Shown in pieces: positions 16,386-27,466 of a stretch of 64,000 bases of DNA; the stretch's first letter is position 1; each line of letters opens with the position of its first letter. The DNA lies in assembly GCF_000372645.1 (NCBI RefSeq), contig NZ_APMP01000024.1:1-64000 (forward strand). The letters are read 5' to 3'. The position numbers and the translations under genes were made by a program. The notes under the pieces were generated by a model. The model had not been told where the DNA came from. It did not search any database and worked only from the letters and a program-made list of their open reading frames with translations. The DNA comes from Caulobacter vibrioides OR37 (GTDB taxonomy: Bacteria > Pseudomonadota > Alphaproteobacteria > Caulobacterales > Caulobacteraceae).

Positions 16386-17535
16386 GGCCTTCCAGCGGCG
16401 CGCGCTCCGACGAAACCGAGATGGCCTTGGAAGCCGGCTTTTCGGCGGCCGGGATCGTGGTCTTGACCGGGGTGAGCGCGGCGGGGGCGGCCTTCGGCGC
16501 CGGCGCGGCGGGGGCCGAGGCCGGCTCGGACACGGGACCGATGGGCCCGCCCTGTCCGCCGACGGCCGTCGCCGGATCCGCGCGACCGATCGCGCTGGCC
16601 GCGTAGATCACCGGCGGCTTGCCGTCGGCCGTCAGGCTGGCGATGTCCGACGGCGCGATGTCGTCGGCGGTCGGCGCGTGGCCGCCGGTCGCCGCGCCGT
16701 GACGCCCGAAGCGATAGAAGATGTGCATCCCCACCTGGGCCACGCGCAGCAGGCGCGGACCCCAGCCCGGCGACACGGCCAGGGTATGGAAGTGGGTGGC
16801 CGAACCGATCTGGTTGGCGATGTCGCCCGAAAGGGCGCGGGCGGCGATCTTGCGCGCCCGGTTCCACGCGCCGAGGTCGCGGGTATGGCGCATCGAGCCG
16901 TCGCAGGCGAAGCTGAACTGGCAGCCGGTGCGGTTATAGGCGCCCTGGAACACCACGCCGCAGATCGACTTCGGGAAGGCCGGGTGGCGGACGCGGTTCA
17001 TGACCACCTGGGCCACGGCGGCCTGGCCGCTGGGGGTCTCGCCCCGCGCTTCGTAATAGACGGCGTCGGCCAGGCACTCCAGCTCGCGCGAGCTTTCCAG
17101 GGCGTTGCCCAGCTGGAACGGCGAGGCGGCGGCCTGGGCGAAGCCGGCGGACCCGAAGCTGGCCCGCAGCATCAGGGGGCCCGAACGGCCGCTCTGGCCG
17201 GGCAGCAGGTTGGCGCCGGCGCCTTCGAGACGCGCGGCCAGCATCTGGGTCTGGCGGTCGCGTTGATCGACGGCGGCGAACAGATAGGGATCGTGACGCT
17301 TGGCCACGGCGAGCGCGCCGGGGTCCATACGCGTAGAAGCGCTCAGCATGGCCGCGTCGGAGAAGTCCCCCGAAGCGCCTTCCGCCAATCGGGCGACGCG
17401 GGCGTGGGTGGAGGCCGTGTGGGCCAGGCCACCGAGAAGGTAAACGCCGCCCAGGGCCAGACCCGTCGCGGATCCGACCAATACGGCGCCGACCAGCCCG
17501 CGCGCGTCCGCGCGCGTCTGCGACTTGATATACAA
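16345..17535 (-). CDS. Cell wall hydrolase, SleB family
   Basis: About 396 residues from TTG 17535, which has AGGA eight bases upstream; the frame stays open to 17874 but that stretch is Arg-rich and unlike a protein. One N-terminal membrane anchor (about 10-40), a linker, then the SleB/hydrolase-2 domain (about 190-300): LECLADAVYYEARGE, GQAAVAQVVMNRV and GCQFSFACDG, including the catalytic Glu of ExRGE. C-terminal 100 residues are Ala/Pro-rich and low complexity. It probably cuts peptidoglycan in the periplasm. Start codon is uncertain. Confidence 0.85.
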   Translation of the reverse strand: MYIKSQTRADARGLVGAVLVGSATGLALGGVYLLGGLAHTASTHARVARLAEGASGDFSDAAMLSASTRMDPGALAVAKRHDPYLFAAVDQRDRQTQMLAARLEGAGANLLPGQSGRSGPLMLRASFGSAGFAQAAASPFQLGNALESSRELECLADAVYYEARGETPSGQAAVAQVVMNRVRHPAFPKSICGVVFQGAYNRTGCQFSFACDGSMRHTRDLGAWNRARKIAARALSGDIANQIGSATHFHTLAVSPGWGPRLLRVAQVGMHIFYRFGRHGAATGGHAPTADDIAPSDIASLTADGKPPVIYAASAIGRADPATAVGGQGGPIGPVSEPASAPAAPAPKAAPAALTPVKTTIPAAEKPASKAISVSSERAPLEGLKTTVGAGSGAAS

Positions 17536-17921
17536 AACTCGTGTCCTGCGCGGCGAGGGCGCACCGGCCCCCCGACAAAATCGCTCCGAAAGCCCCCGGA
17601 AAACACTGGCGGGAAGCCCTTCGAAGCGGAGGATCGGCCGTATCACGCTGTGGCCAGGATCCTGCGTATCGCGGCTTATGACGTATCCATGACCGACTCG
17701 CAAGCACCCAGGGCGACGCGAGGCGGCTCGTGCGGGAAAGCGTCGCACGGTCGAACCGGGTAACGCCTTGAATCCTGGCGAAAAGCCGCAAGATCGAAAT
17801 CGTCGTTTTTTTGTGGTCGCCAAGGCCTCGCCAAGCCTCTGTTCAACCGAGCGTGGCGGAACCTCGGCGTCCACCTGCCGTTACTGGACGAGGTCACGAC
17901 CCTTAACGCAAGAGCGCCGAA
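17536..17921. other. Non-coding spacer upstream of sleB-type and glycine-zipper genes
   Basis: A 386-base divergent promoter region. GACTC (about 17694) and GAATC (about 17770) CcrM sites and a short T-run (17808-17814) are present. No convincing open frame in either direction and no clear operator palindrome was seen. Confidence 0.4.
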
Positions 17922-18116
17922 ATGAACCTCCGATCGACTCTGAGCACCGCCCTTCTGACGGCGGTCTGCGCCCTCACCCTCGCCGCCTGCGGACACGGCA
18001 TGGAGCAGCGCGCGGCCAGCGGCGCCGTGGCCGGGGCCGTCGTCGGCGGACCGGTCGGCGCGGCGGTGGGCGCCACCGCCGGCGCCGTGGTCGACACGGC
18101 GGCCAAGCCTAAATAG
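17922..18116 (+). CDS. Small glycine-zipper lipoprotein
   Basis: 64 residues. Signal peptide with lipobox LTLAAC (Cys near residue 23), then AVAGAVVGGPVGAAVGATAG, an alternating small-residue glycine-zipper helix. Resembles YmgG/17-kDa antigen-type outer-membrane lipoproteins shortened to one helix. Role is unknown; such proteins often respond to envelope stress. Alone on the plus strand, 266 bases before uvrB; that spacer holds no gene. Confidence 0.75.
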   Translation: MNLRSTLSTALLTAVCALTLAACGHGMEQRAASGAVAGAVVGGPVGAAVGATAGAVVDTAAKPK

Positions 18117-18382
18117 GCGAGGCCGACGCGCCTAGCCCAGGGAACACCGCCAGGCGCGTCACGCCTCGGCCAGGCGCATCACGTTCGGAACGCGTCCAGT
18201 ATCGGAGCGGGGGCCTTCGTCGAGGCCGCCGAAATATGCCCGCCCCCTCGTTGATCGCCAGACGAACGACCCGGAGACGTTGCGCGACCCAAGGGCGCGA
18301 AGAATCCCTACCGCCACTCTGCTGCCATCCTCCGTCAGCAGGCCCCCTAGCGTTCGCCCGACACCCCCCCTAATTTGGAGCC

Positions 18383-20653
<2,271 letters not shown>

Positions 20654-20665
20654 CGCGGCCGACAA

Positions 20666-20716
20666 GATCCTCCCCCGCGTCGCGGGGGAGGTGGCCCAGA
20701 GGGCCGGAGGGGGCCA
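20666..20716. repeat. Dispersed palindromic repeat, family A, copy 1
   Basis: CTCCCCCGCG/CGCGGGGGAG hairpin followed by GGCCCAGAGGGCC and GGAGGGGGC. The same unit recurs at 28619-28668 (inverted) and 59094-59142, always right after a stop codon. Probably a REP-like intergenic element acting as transcription or mRNA end. Confidence 0.8.
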
Positions 20717-20738
20717 GCTCGGCCTCGCTCCAGATTCC

Positions 20739-20800
20739 CCTCTCCTCCCCCTCTTGGGGGAGGGGGACCGGCGAACGCCGGTGGAGGGGGCCAGCGCCGC
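20739..20800. repeat. Dispersed palindromic repeat, family B, copy 1
   Basis: CTCCCCCTC-TT-GGGGGAGGGGG hairpin followed by ACCGGCGAACGCCGGT (perfect palindrome apart from the centre) and GGAGGGGGCCAGCGCCGC. Near-identical copies at 21280-21342 and 27405-27464. It sits directly next to family A copy 1 and upstream of the gene at 20865. Confidence 0.8.
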
Positions 20801-20864
20801 ACCCTCCGCTTGCGGAACACCGTTCCACCGGCCAAGCTCCCCGCCGCCAAGAGGGAGCGCCGCC

Positions 20865-21248
20865 ATGGCCAAAATCCTGATCGTCGGGCAGGACCCCGAC
20901 ACCGTCGACTTCAACGCCCCGGGGATCGCTCCCGGCATGACCGCCGACAAGGTGCGCGCCGGGGTCGAGGCCGCCCTGGCCGACCTGGCGGCCCAGGGCT
21001 ACGCGGCCAAGAACCTCTACATCCAGCCCGATCCGGCGACGGCCGAGCGCGAGGTCGCCGAGGCCCTGGCCGGCGCGCCCTATGACGTGGTGGTGGTCGG
21101 CGCCGGCGTCCGCGTCCCACCGATCCGGCTCTTCCTGTTCGAGGCGGTCATCAACGCCATCCACCGCGCCGCCCCGACCGCCCGCATCGCCTTCAACACC
21201 CGCCCCGACGACAGCGCCGAGGCGGCGTTGCGGTGGGCGGGGCGGTAG
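20865..21248 (+). CDS. Conserved hypothetical protein (Rossmann-like)
   Basis: 127 residues. Alternating strands and helices (AKILIVGQDPDTVDF, YDVVVVGAGVRVPP, RIAFNTRPD) suggest a small alpha/beta domain. No catalytic motif or known family was recognised. Ribosome binding site GAGGGAG before ATG 20865. It sits between two dispersed repeats, so it is probably monocistronic. Confidence 0.75.
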   Translation: MAKILIVGQDPDTVDFNAPGIAPGMTADKVRAGVEAALADLAAQGYAAKNLYIQPDPATAEREVAEALAGAPYDVVVVGAGVRVPPIRLFLFEAVINAIHRAAPTARIAFNTRPDDSAEAALRWAGR

Positions 21249-21279
21249 CGCAGAGCCACCGCCCGCGCCTCGCTCCCTC

Positions 21280-21342
21280 CCCTCTCCTCCCCCTCTTGGG
21301 GGAGGGGGACCGGCGAACGCCGGTGGAGGGGGCCAGCGCCGC
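21280..21342. repeat. Dispersed palindromic repeat, family B, copy 2
   Basis: Same arrangement as the copy at 20739-20800, on the same strand and about 540 bases away, so the gene at 20865 is bracketed by direct copies. Identity appears near complete over about 60 bases. Confidence 0.8.
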
Positions 21343-21409
21343 TCACCTCCCGTCGCCCCACCGCGAAACGCGAGTTGACGCCACTACTCGCGCAAGACTA
21401 GAACATTCC

Positions 21410-21664
21410 ATGAACACGGCGTCGCCATTGTCGAAGCTGGGTCGCCGGGTCCGGGCGCTGCGGGAGGGCGCCGGGCTGGGGCTGGAGGCCTTGGCCGCGC
21501 GGGCGGGGATGACGGCGGCAGCGCTGGCGGCGGTCGAGGCCGGGGCGGCGGAGATCGACTACCTGGCGCTGCGGCGGATCGCCGGGGCGCTGGGCCGGCC
21601 GGTCGCGGAGCTCCTGGCGGCGATGGACGAGGCGCGAGCGGAGGAGGACGGAAGCGACGGGTGA
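21410..21664 (+). CDS. Small XRE-type helix-turn-helix protein
   Basis: 84 residues. LGRRVRALREGAGLGLEALAARAGMTAAALAAVEAG is an Xre/Cro helix-turn-helix (about residues 8-43), Ala-rich and degenerate compared with the other two XRE genes here. Acidic tail (EARAEEDGSDG). It points towards, and ends 26 bases before, the XRE gene on the other strand. Target unknown. Confidence 0.75.
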   Translation: MNTASPLSKLGRRVRALREGAGLGLEALAARAGMTAAALAAVEAGAAEIDYLALRRIAGALGRPVAELLAAMDEARAEEDGSDG

Positions 21665-21690
21665 GGCGCCACGGACAAGGCGGACGAGAT

Positions 21691-21909
21691 TCAGAGACCG
21701 CCGACCAGCTCGGCCAGACGGATATCCAGGGCCCGGGCCAGCTGGAACAGGGTGGTGGCGCTGGGGTTGCGCTCGCCGCGCTCCAGCAGGCCGACATAGT
21801 TGCGGTGCAGACCGGCCAGCTCGGCCAGGGCTTCCTGGCTGAGGTTGCGCGCCTTGCGGCGGGTGCGGATTTCTCGCCCCAGGGCGATCAGGTCGGAGTC
21901 GGCGGGCAC
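21691..21909 (-). CDS. Small XRE-family transcriptional regulator
   Basis: 72 residues from GTG 21909 (AAGGG six to seven bases upstream); an upstream GTG at 21948 lies inside the operator-like palindrome and is less likely. The protein is essentially a complete HTH: LGREIRTRRKARNLSQEALAELAGLHRNYV with the recognition helix and ERGERNPSATTLFQLARAL. Divergent from the XRE gene at 21991 with a perfect inverted repeat between, so autorepression is likely. Confidence 0.85.
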   Translation of the reverse strand: MPADSDLIALGREIRTRRKARNLSQEALAELAGLHRNYVGLLERGERNPSATTLFQLARALDIRLAELVGGL

Positions 21910-21941
21910 GCGCGACCCTTGCCTTGGACGGCTCCGGCATC

Positions 21942-21960
21942 TACACACTCATGGTGTGTA
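21942..21960. promoter_or_regulatory. Operator-like inverted repeat between divergent XRE genes
   Basis: TACACAC and GTGTGTA, seven perfect base pairs with a five-base centre (TCATG). It sits 31 bases before the plus-strand XRE start and 33 before the minus-strand one. Probably bound by one or both XRE proteins. Confidence 0.65.
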
Positions 21961-21990
21961 TTTTTCGCGCTCAAGTCGAGGTTCGCACGC

Positions 21991-22410
21991 ATGGGTCGTC
22001 AACGAACGCCGCCGAAGCCTAAGCCGAAGATCGCCGCGCATCCGGTCGACCGCCATGTCGGCCAGGTGCTGCGCGGACGACGGCGAGCCCTGGGGCTCAG
22101 CCAGACGGCGGTGGCCGAGCAGCTGGGGATCAGCTTCCAGCAGCTGCAGAAGTACGAGCGCGGGACCAACCGCGTCAGCGCCTCGGTGCTGCACGGCCTG
22201 TCGCTGGCGCTGGACCTGCCGGTGGCGCGGTTCTTCGACGGCCTGCCCGCGCCGGCCGACAACGACCGCGCCCATGGGCGCGACCTGGTGGCCGAGATGA
22301 TCGCCGCGCCCGAGGGGCCGGCCCTGGCCGAGGCCTTCCTCGACCTGCCGCCGGGCCCGGTCCGCGCCCGCCTGACCGCCCTGGCGCGCGCGATCGGCGC
22401 GCTGGGATGA
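21991..22410 (+). CDS. XRE-family regulator with C-terminal effector-like tail
   Basis: 139 residues. Basic, Pro/Lys-rich N-terminus, then the helix-turn-helix VLRGRRRALGLSQTAVAEQL with GISFQQLQKYERGTNRVSAS (about residues 28-68; YERGxNR is the hallmark of this alphaproteobacterial group). The last 50 residues form helices rich in Leu/Ala (AEAFLDLPPGPVRARLTALA). Divergent to the XRE gene at 21909 and third HTH protein within one kilobase. Confidence 0.88.
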   Translation: MGRQRTPPKPKPKIAAHPVDRHVGQVLRGRRRALGLSQTAVAEQLGISFQQLQKYERGTNRVSASVLHGLSLALDLPVARFFDGLPAPADNDRAHGRDLVAEMIAAPEGPALAEAFLDLPPGPVRARLTALARAIGALG

Positions 22411-22430
22411 GGATCTTCGTCGACGCGCCC

Positions 22431-23456
<1,026 letters not shown>

Positions 23457-23474
23457 TTAGGTCAGGCAAGAGCC

Positions 23475-23870
23475 TCATTGGGCCTGACGAAACTTCTCCA
23501 GGTCATCGGCGCGCTGGATCGTGTGGTCCAGCACACAGTTGTTAGCCGAAATCTGCCTCAGCGTGCTCCATTCGGAGTCTTCCTGGCTGGCGCAGTCGGC
23601 GTCGCGGAAGGCGATCCAGGCCCGTTGAGCCTTTTGCAGGGCCGCCTTCTGGCGCGGCAGGCTCAGCCGCTTCAGGGCTCCTTGGTAGGCGCGGTTCAAC
23701 CGGGCGTCCTGCGCTTTCAGCTCCATGTTGATGCAGGCGACCATGCCCACCGTGCTGGTCCCGCCGGGCGAGGCCATACAGTGCTCATAGGCCGGCGAGG
23801 GCTTTGTCTCCGCCGCGTGGACGGACCCCGCCAGCAGGGCAACCGGCAGGATAAGCAGAACAAGACGCAT
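23475..23870 (-). CDS. LprI-N-like (DUF1311) secreted protein
   Basis: 131 residues. Signal peptide 1-19 (ending SVHAAE). Mature part has the DUF1311 pattern: NMELKAQDARLNRAYQGALKRL, then LQKAQRAWIAFRDADCASQ and a distal Cys (NNCVLDHT). Four cysteines, so probably periplasmic with two disulfides. The family includes the mycobacterial lysozyme inhibitor LprI; whether this one inhibits lysozyme is unknown. Confidence 0.87.
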   Translation of the reverse strand: MRLVLLILPVALLAGSVHAAETKPSPAYEHCMASPGGTSTVGMVACINMELKAQDARLNRAYQGALKRLSLPRQKAALQKAQRAWIAFRDADCASQEDSEWSTLRQISANNCVLDHTIQRADDLEKFRQAQ

Positions 23871-23907
23871 CGAAGGCTCCTCTAAAGGTCCCCCGACCGA
23901 AAGACGA

Positions 23908-24870
23908 CTACTGCAGCCCCGCGCGGCCGATCGCGTAGAAGCGGTCCGCGCGTTGCTTGCGCAGCTGCTCGGCGCTCATGTGGGCCATGGCCTTCAGCTC
24001 TTCTTCCACCGCGTCGCCCACCGCCCGGATGGCGACCTCGGTGTTGGAGTGGGCGCCGCCGGCCGGCTCGTCGACGATGCGGTCGACGATGCCCAGCTTG
24101 ATCAGGTCCTGGGCGGTGATGCGCATCTGGGTCGCCGCGTCCTTGGCCCGGGCGCCGTCGCGCCACAGGATCGAGGCCGCGCCCTCCGGCGAGATCACCG
24201 AATAGATCGAGTGTTCCAGGATCAGCACGCGGTTGGCGCCGGCCAGGGCGATGGCCCCGCCCGAGCCGCCCTCGCCCACGATCGTGGCGACCATCGGCGT
24301 GCCCAAGGTCAGGCAGCGCTCGGTCGAGCGGGCGATGGCCTCGGCCTGGCCGCGCTCCTCGGCGCCCAGGCCCGGATAGGCGCCGGCGGTGTCGACGAAG
24401 GTGATGACGGGAAGGGAGAAGCGCTCGGCCATGTCCATCAGGCGGACGGCCTTGCGGTAGCCTTCCGGGCGGGCCATGCCGAAATTGTGCTTCAGGCGCG
24501 TGGTGGTGTCGTGGCCCTTCTCGTGGCCCATGACCACGACCGGCTGACCGCGGAAGCGGCCGAGGCCGCCGACGATGGCCTGGTCGTCGGCGAACTTGCG
24601 GTCGCCGCGCAGCTCGACGAACTCGTCGATCAGGCCCGCGACATAATCGCGCAGGTGCGGCCGCTCGGGATGGCGGGCGACCATGGTCTTCTGCCAGGCG
24701 TCGAGGTTGGCGTAGGCCTCCTTGCGAAGGGCCTGGGCGCGGTCGCGCAGCGCCTGGATCTCGAGGTCAAACGCGCCCGGTCCAGCCGTCTCGGAGAGCT
24801 TGCTCAACTCTTCGATCTTGCTTTCCAGATCAGCGATCGGGCGTTCGAAATCGAGATAATGGGCGGCCAT
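23908..24870 (-). CDS. accA: AccA, acetyl-CoA carboxylase carboxyltransferase subunit alpha
   Basis: 320 residues, normal size. FERPIADLESKIEELSKL at the start, RPHLRDYVAGLIDEF, GHEKGHDT (CoA-binding), TFVDTAGAYPGLGAEERGQ and VVATIVGEGGSGGAIAL-type oxyanion region are all typical. It transfers the carboxyl group from biotin to acetyl-CoA, committing carbon to fatty acid synthesis. It is separate from accD and accBC, as usual. The upstream region has a perfect DnaA box and a cluster of CcrM sites, suggesting cell-cycle control. Confidence 0.97.
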   Translation of the reverse strand: MAAHYLDFERPIADLESKIEELSKLSETAGPGAFDLEIQALRDRAQALRKEAYANLDAWQKTMVARHPERPHLRDYVAGLIDEFVELRGDRKFADDQAIVGGLGRFRGQPVVVMGHEKGHDTTTRLKHNFGMARPEGYRKAVRLMDMAERFSLPVITFVDTAGAYPGLGAEERGQAEAIARSTERCLTLGTPMVATIVGEGGSGGAIALAGANRVLILEHSIYSVISPEGAASILWRDGARAKDAATQMRITAQDLIKLGIVDRIVDEPAGGAHSNTEVAIRAVGDAVEEELKAMAHMSAEQLRKQRADRFYAIGRAGLQ

Positions 24871-24917
24871 GGACTCTTAAACGTCGCCTTGAAGGAAAGG
24901 GTGCGAACCTAGTGGCG

Positions 24918-25058
24918 GAATCCGCCGAGGGAAAGAGGCGAGATTCCGGCGAGGAACCGCCATCGATCCGCCGGGTTTTATCCACAGGCTCTCCGATGTG
25001 GTTCACAGGTGAGTCTCGAATCGAGACTCTCTCCGCTGGTGAATCGCGACAAAGAGTC
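24918..25058. promoter_or_regulatory. DnaA box and seven-GANTC cluster upstream of accA
   Basis: GANTC sites occur at 24918, 24942, 25011, 25018, 25025, 25041 and 25054. Three of them lie in one palindrome, GAGTCTCGAATCGAGACTC (25011-25029; nine-base arms, one-base centre). A perfect consensus DnaA box TTATCCACA is at 24978-24986. The region lies between accA (minus) and the small gene at 25157 (plus). Cell-cycle control by DnaA, CcrM methylation or GcrA is inferred. Confidence 0.7.
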
Positions 25059-25156
25059 CTACGGTGTTTTGTAGCGGATCGCGGAAGACGATCCGCGCCC
25101 TGCGGCCCCCGCCATCGAACGTGCGCGGCCCCGCCTGATGAGAGCGCACAGTTCCC

Positions 25157-25357
25157 ATGCAGGTGTTTACCTTTTTCTGTGTCGAGTCCGACGGCTCGGT
25201 TCCTCGTTTCGACGTCACGCCCTGCGCCGATGACTCGGCCGCCCGCGCGAGAGCTTTCGAACTTCTCGACATGCACCACCGCTGTGACTTCGTGGAAGTC
25301 TGGCGCGGGGCCAAGCGCGTGTTCGACGTCTTCGGCCAGCACCAGGCGGCGGCTTAA
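25157..25357 (+). CDS. Small hypothetical protein
   Basis: 66 residues, soluble, balanced composition: begins MQVFTFFCVESDGSVPRFD and ends VWRGAKRVFDVFGQHQAAA; a short beta-alpha-beta unit is likely (the pattern ARARAFELLDMHHRCDFVEVW). No family recognised, but codon third positions are GC-rich, as in real genes here. Immediately downstream of the DnaA-box/GANTC region. Confidence 0.7.
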   Translation: MQVFTFFCVESDGSVPRFDVTPCADDSAARARAFELLDMHHRCDFVEVWRGAKRVFDVFGQHQAAA

Positions 25358-25456
25358 TTCAACATGCGATGAATTATTGCGTCGGTCGGCGAGCAAGGCT
25401 AGGTTGCGCTTCCGGATGGGGCCTCCTTCCGCGCCCCGCTTCCGGAAGGCCGCGCC

Positions 25457-26860
25457 ATGGACGTGTCGATCCTAGACGCCCCTAGCCCTCCCGCCCCGCT
25501 GATCCCGCCCGCGCCGAAGGTTCATCCCCGCCCCTTTGGCGGCTCCCTGCTCGGTGAGCTGCGCATCGCGCGTGAAATGAGCCGGAACCTGGTCGGCGCC
25601 TATTGCGAGGCGGATTTCGAAGACCTGTTCACCCCTTACACCTTCCTGGGCCAGCCGGGCCTGGTCGTCAGCGACCCGGCCAGCGCGCGCCGGGTGCTGA
25701 CCTCGCCCAACTATGTCCGCCCCGTCAAAGCCAACCGCCCGCTGCGCCCCCTGGTCGGCGAAGGCCTGCTGCTGGCCGAGGGCGCGACTTGGAAACGGCA
25801 GCGCAAGAGCCTGGCCCCGGTCTTCACGCCCGCCGCGATCGGCGGCCTGCTGCCCCATTTCCAGGACGCCGGCGCGGGTCTGGCGGAAGCGCTCGATGGC
25901 CGCTCCCGGGTCAATCTGGCCGAAGCGTTCCATCAGGCCGCGCTGGACGCGGTGTTGCGCGCCCTTTTCTCCCGCCGCGCCGACGCCGAGGGCGCGGTGC
26001 TGGCCAAACTGGCCCGCCGCTACATGGAGGGGCCGGCCCACTTCAACCTGATGGACTACGTCAGCAAGGGCGCCGACGACCTGACCTTCCTGGACGGCGA
26101 GCGTCGGCGGATCGGCGGCCAGTGGCTGGACGCCGTGGACGCCCTGATCGCGGCGCGGCGCGCGGCGCCCCATCCCGAGGTCCGCGACCTGCTGGACCGG
26201 CTGCTGGCGACGCGGGACGAGGACGACGCGCCGCCATCCGATCGAGAAATTCGCGACCAGTGCGGCTCGATGCTGGCGGCCGGTTTCGAGACCACCTCGC
26301 GCCTGCTGTTCTGGACCGCGCTGCTGCTGGCCCAAGACCCGGCGACGCAGAACCGCCTGCGCGCCGAGGTCCGGGCGTTCCCGCCAGAGCGGGTCGCCAG
26401 CCTCGACGACCTGAAGGCCTGGCCGCTGATGCGCTCGGTTCTGTTCGAGACGCTGAGACTCTATCCGTCGGTCCCTCTGATCGCGCGGACGGCCCTGGAG
26501 GCCGACGAGATCGGCGGCTTCGCGGTCGTTCCCGGCTGCATGGTCACCATCAGCCCGTGGCTGATCCACCGGCATCGCAAGCTGTGGGACGCGCCGACCG
26601 CGTTCCACCCCGAGCGCTTCCTGGACCAGCCGCATCCGTGGGCCGTCGAGGCCTTCCTGCCGTTCGGCGCCGGGCCGCGCGTCTGCATCGGCGCGGGCTT
26701 CGCCCTGGCCGAGGCGCAGATCATCCTGGCGAACCTGCTGGCAAGGGTCGAGATCGGGCTGGCCAGCGAGCGGCCCGTGATCCCGGTCGCCTCGATCACG
26801 CTCGGCCCAGACCACGAACCGGACTTTATCCTGACGCCGATCGTGCAAGCGCGGCCCTGA
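25457..26860 (+). CDS. Cytochrome P450
   Basis: 467 residues, no membrane anchor. I-helix AAGFETTSRLLFW (about 270), K-helix ExxR in FETLRLYP, and the heme loop FGAGPRVCIGAGFAL with the Cys ligand near residue 414. Resembles soluble bacterial P450s of the CYP110/CYP4-like type. No redox partner is adjacent, so substrate and ferredoxin are unknown. Followed after 41 bases by an OsmC gene, which may be cotranscribed. Confidence 0.93.
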   Translation: MDVSILDAPSPPAPLIPPAPKVHPRPFGGSLLGELRIAREMSRNLVGAYCEADFEDLFTPYTFLGQPGLVVSDPASARRVLTSPNYVRPVKANRPLRPLVGEGLLLAEGATWKRQRKSLAPVFTPAAIGGLLPHFQDAGAGLAEALDGRSRVNLAEAFHQAALDAVLRALFSRRADAEGAVLAKLARRYMEGPAHFNLMDYVSKGADDLTFLDGERRRIGGQWLDAVDALIAARRAAPHPEVRDLLDRLLATRDEDDAPPSDREIRDQCGSMLAAGFETTSRLLFWTALLLAQDPATQNRLRAEVRAFPPERVASLDDLKAWPLMRSVLFETLRLYPSVPLIARTALEADEIGGFAVVPGCMVTISPWLIHRHRKLWDAPTAFHPERFLDQPHPWAVEAFLPFGAGPRVCIGAGFALAEAQIILANLLARVEIGLASERPVIPVASITLGPDHEPDFILTPIVQARP

Positions 26861-26901
26861 ACGGGGTGGTAGGAAGGGCGCTCCCTTTTCGAGGAAACGC
26901 C

Positions 26902-27327
26902 ATGACCGACGCCGTCCCCACCCGCCCGTTCGCCACCGCCACCGACACGGGCAGCGGCGGCCTGCAGACCTTCGTCACGGCCGGCCCCTCGACCATCGTC
27001 GCCGACATCTCGGTGGCGCAAGGCGGGCTCGACCTCGGCCCCGATCCTCACGAACTGGTCGCCGCCGGCCTGGCCGCCTGCACGACCATGACCCTGCGCC
27101 TCTACGCCAACCGCAAGGGCTGGACGGTCAGCCATATGCACGTCGAGGTCTTCTCGCACTTCGACAAGGACCAGACGCCGCACGAGCGCTTCGAGCGCGT
27201 GATCAGCATCGAGGGCGACCTGACCGACGAACAGCTGGAGCGCCTGTTCGAGATCGCCGAGAAGTGCCCGATCCACCAGCTGCTGACCAACGGCGCGCGC
27301 GTGGTGACGACGGTGGCGGGGAACTGA
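26902..27327 (+). CDS. OsmC family peroxiredoxin-like protein
   Basis: 141 residues. Both active cysteines are present: LAACTTMTLRLYANRKGW and IAEKCPIHQLL, plus DPHELVAAGLAAC. OsmC/Ohr proteins reduce organic or fatty acid hydroperoxides with thiols in the cytoplasm. GAGGAAAC precedes the ATG. The P450 upstream may be in the same transcript. A family B repeat follows. Confidence 0.92.
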   Translation: MTDAVPTRPFATATDTGSGGLQTFVTAGPSTIVADISVAQGGLDLGPDPHELVAAGLAACTTMTLRLYANRKGWTVSHMHVEVFSHFDKDQTPHERFERVISIEGDLTDEQLERLFEIAEKCPIHQLLTNGARVVTTVAGN

Positions 27328-27404
27328 AGCTCGGCGCTAACCCCCACCTGACCTCGCGTCGCGAGGTCTGTCCGCCCCCAAGAGGGGGCGGAGGAGATCA
27401 GCGC

Positions 27405-27464
27405 TCTCTCCTCCCCCTCTTGGGGGAGGGGGACCGGCGAAGCCGGTGGAGGGGGCCAGCGCCG
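27405..27464. repeat. Dispersed palindromic repeat, family B, copy 3
   Basis: Third copy of the CTCCCCCTC/GGGGGAGGGGG element with ACCGGCGAAGCCGGT, GGAGGGGGCCAGCGCCGC. The central palindrome differs by one base from the other copies. A related hairpin (CCCCCAAGAGGGGGCGG) precedes it at 27376-27393. It lies between the convergent OsmC and CoA-lyase genes. Confidence 0.8.
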
Positions 27465-27466
27465 CG

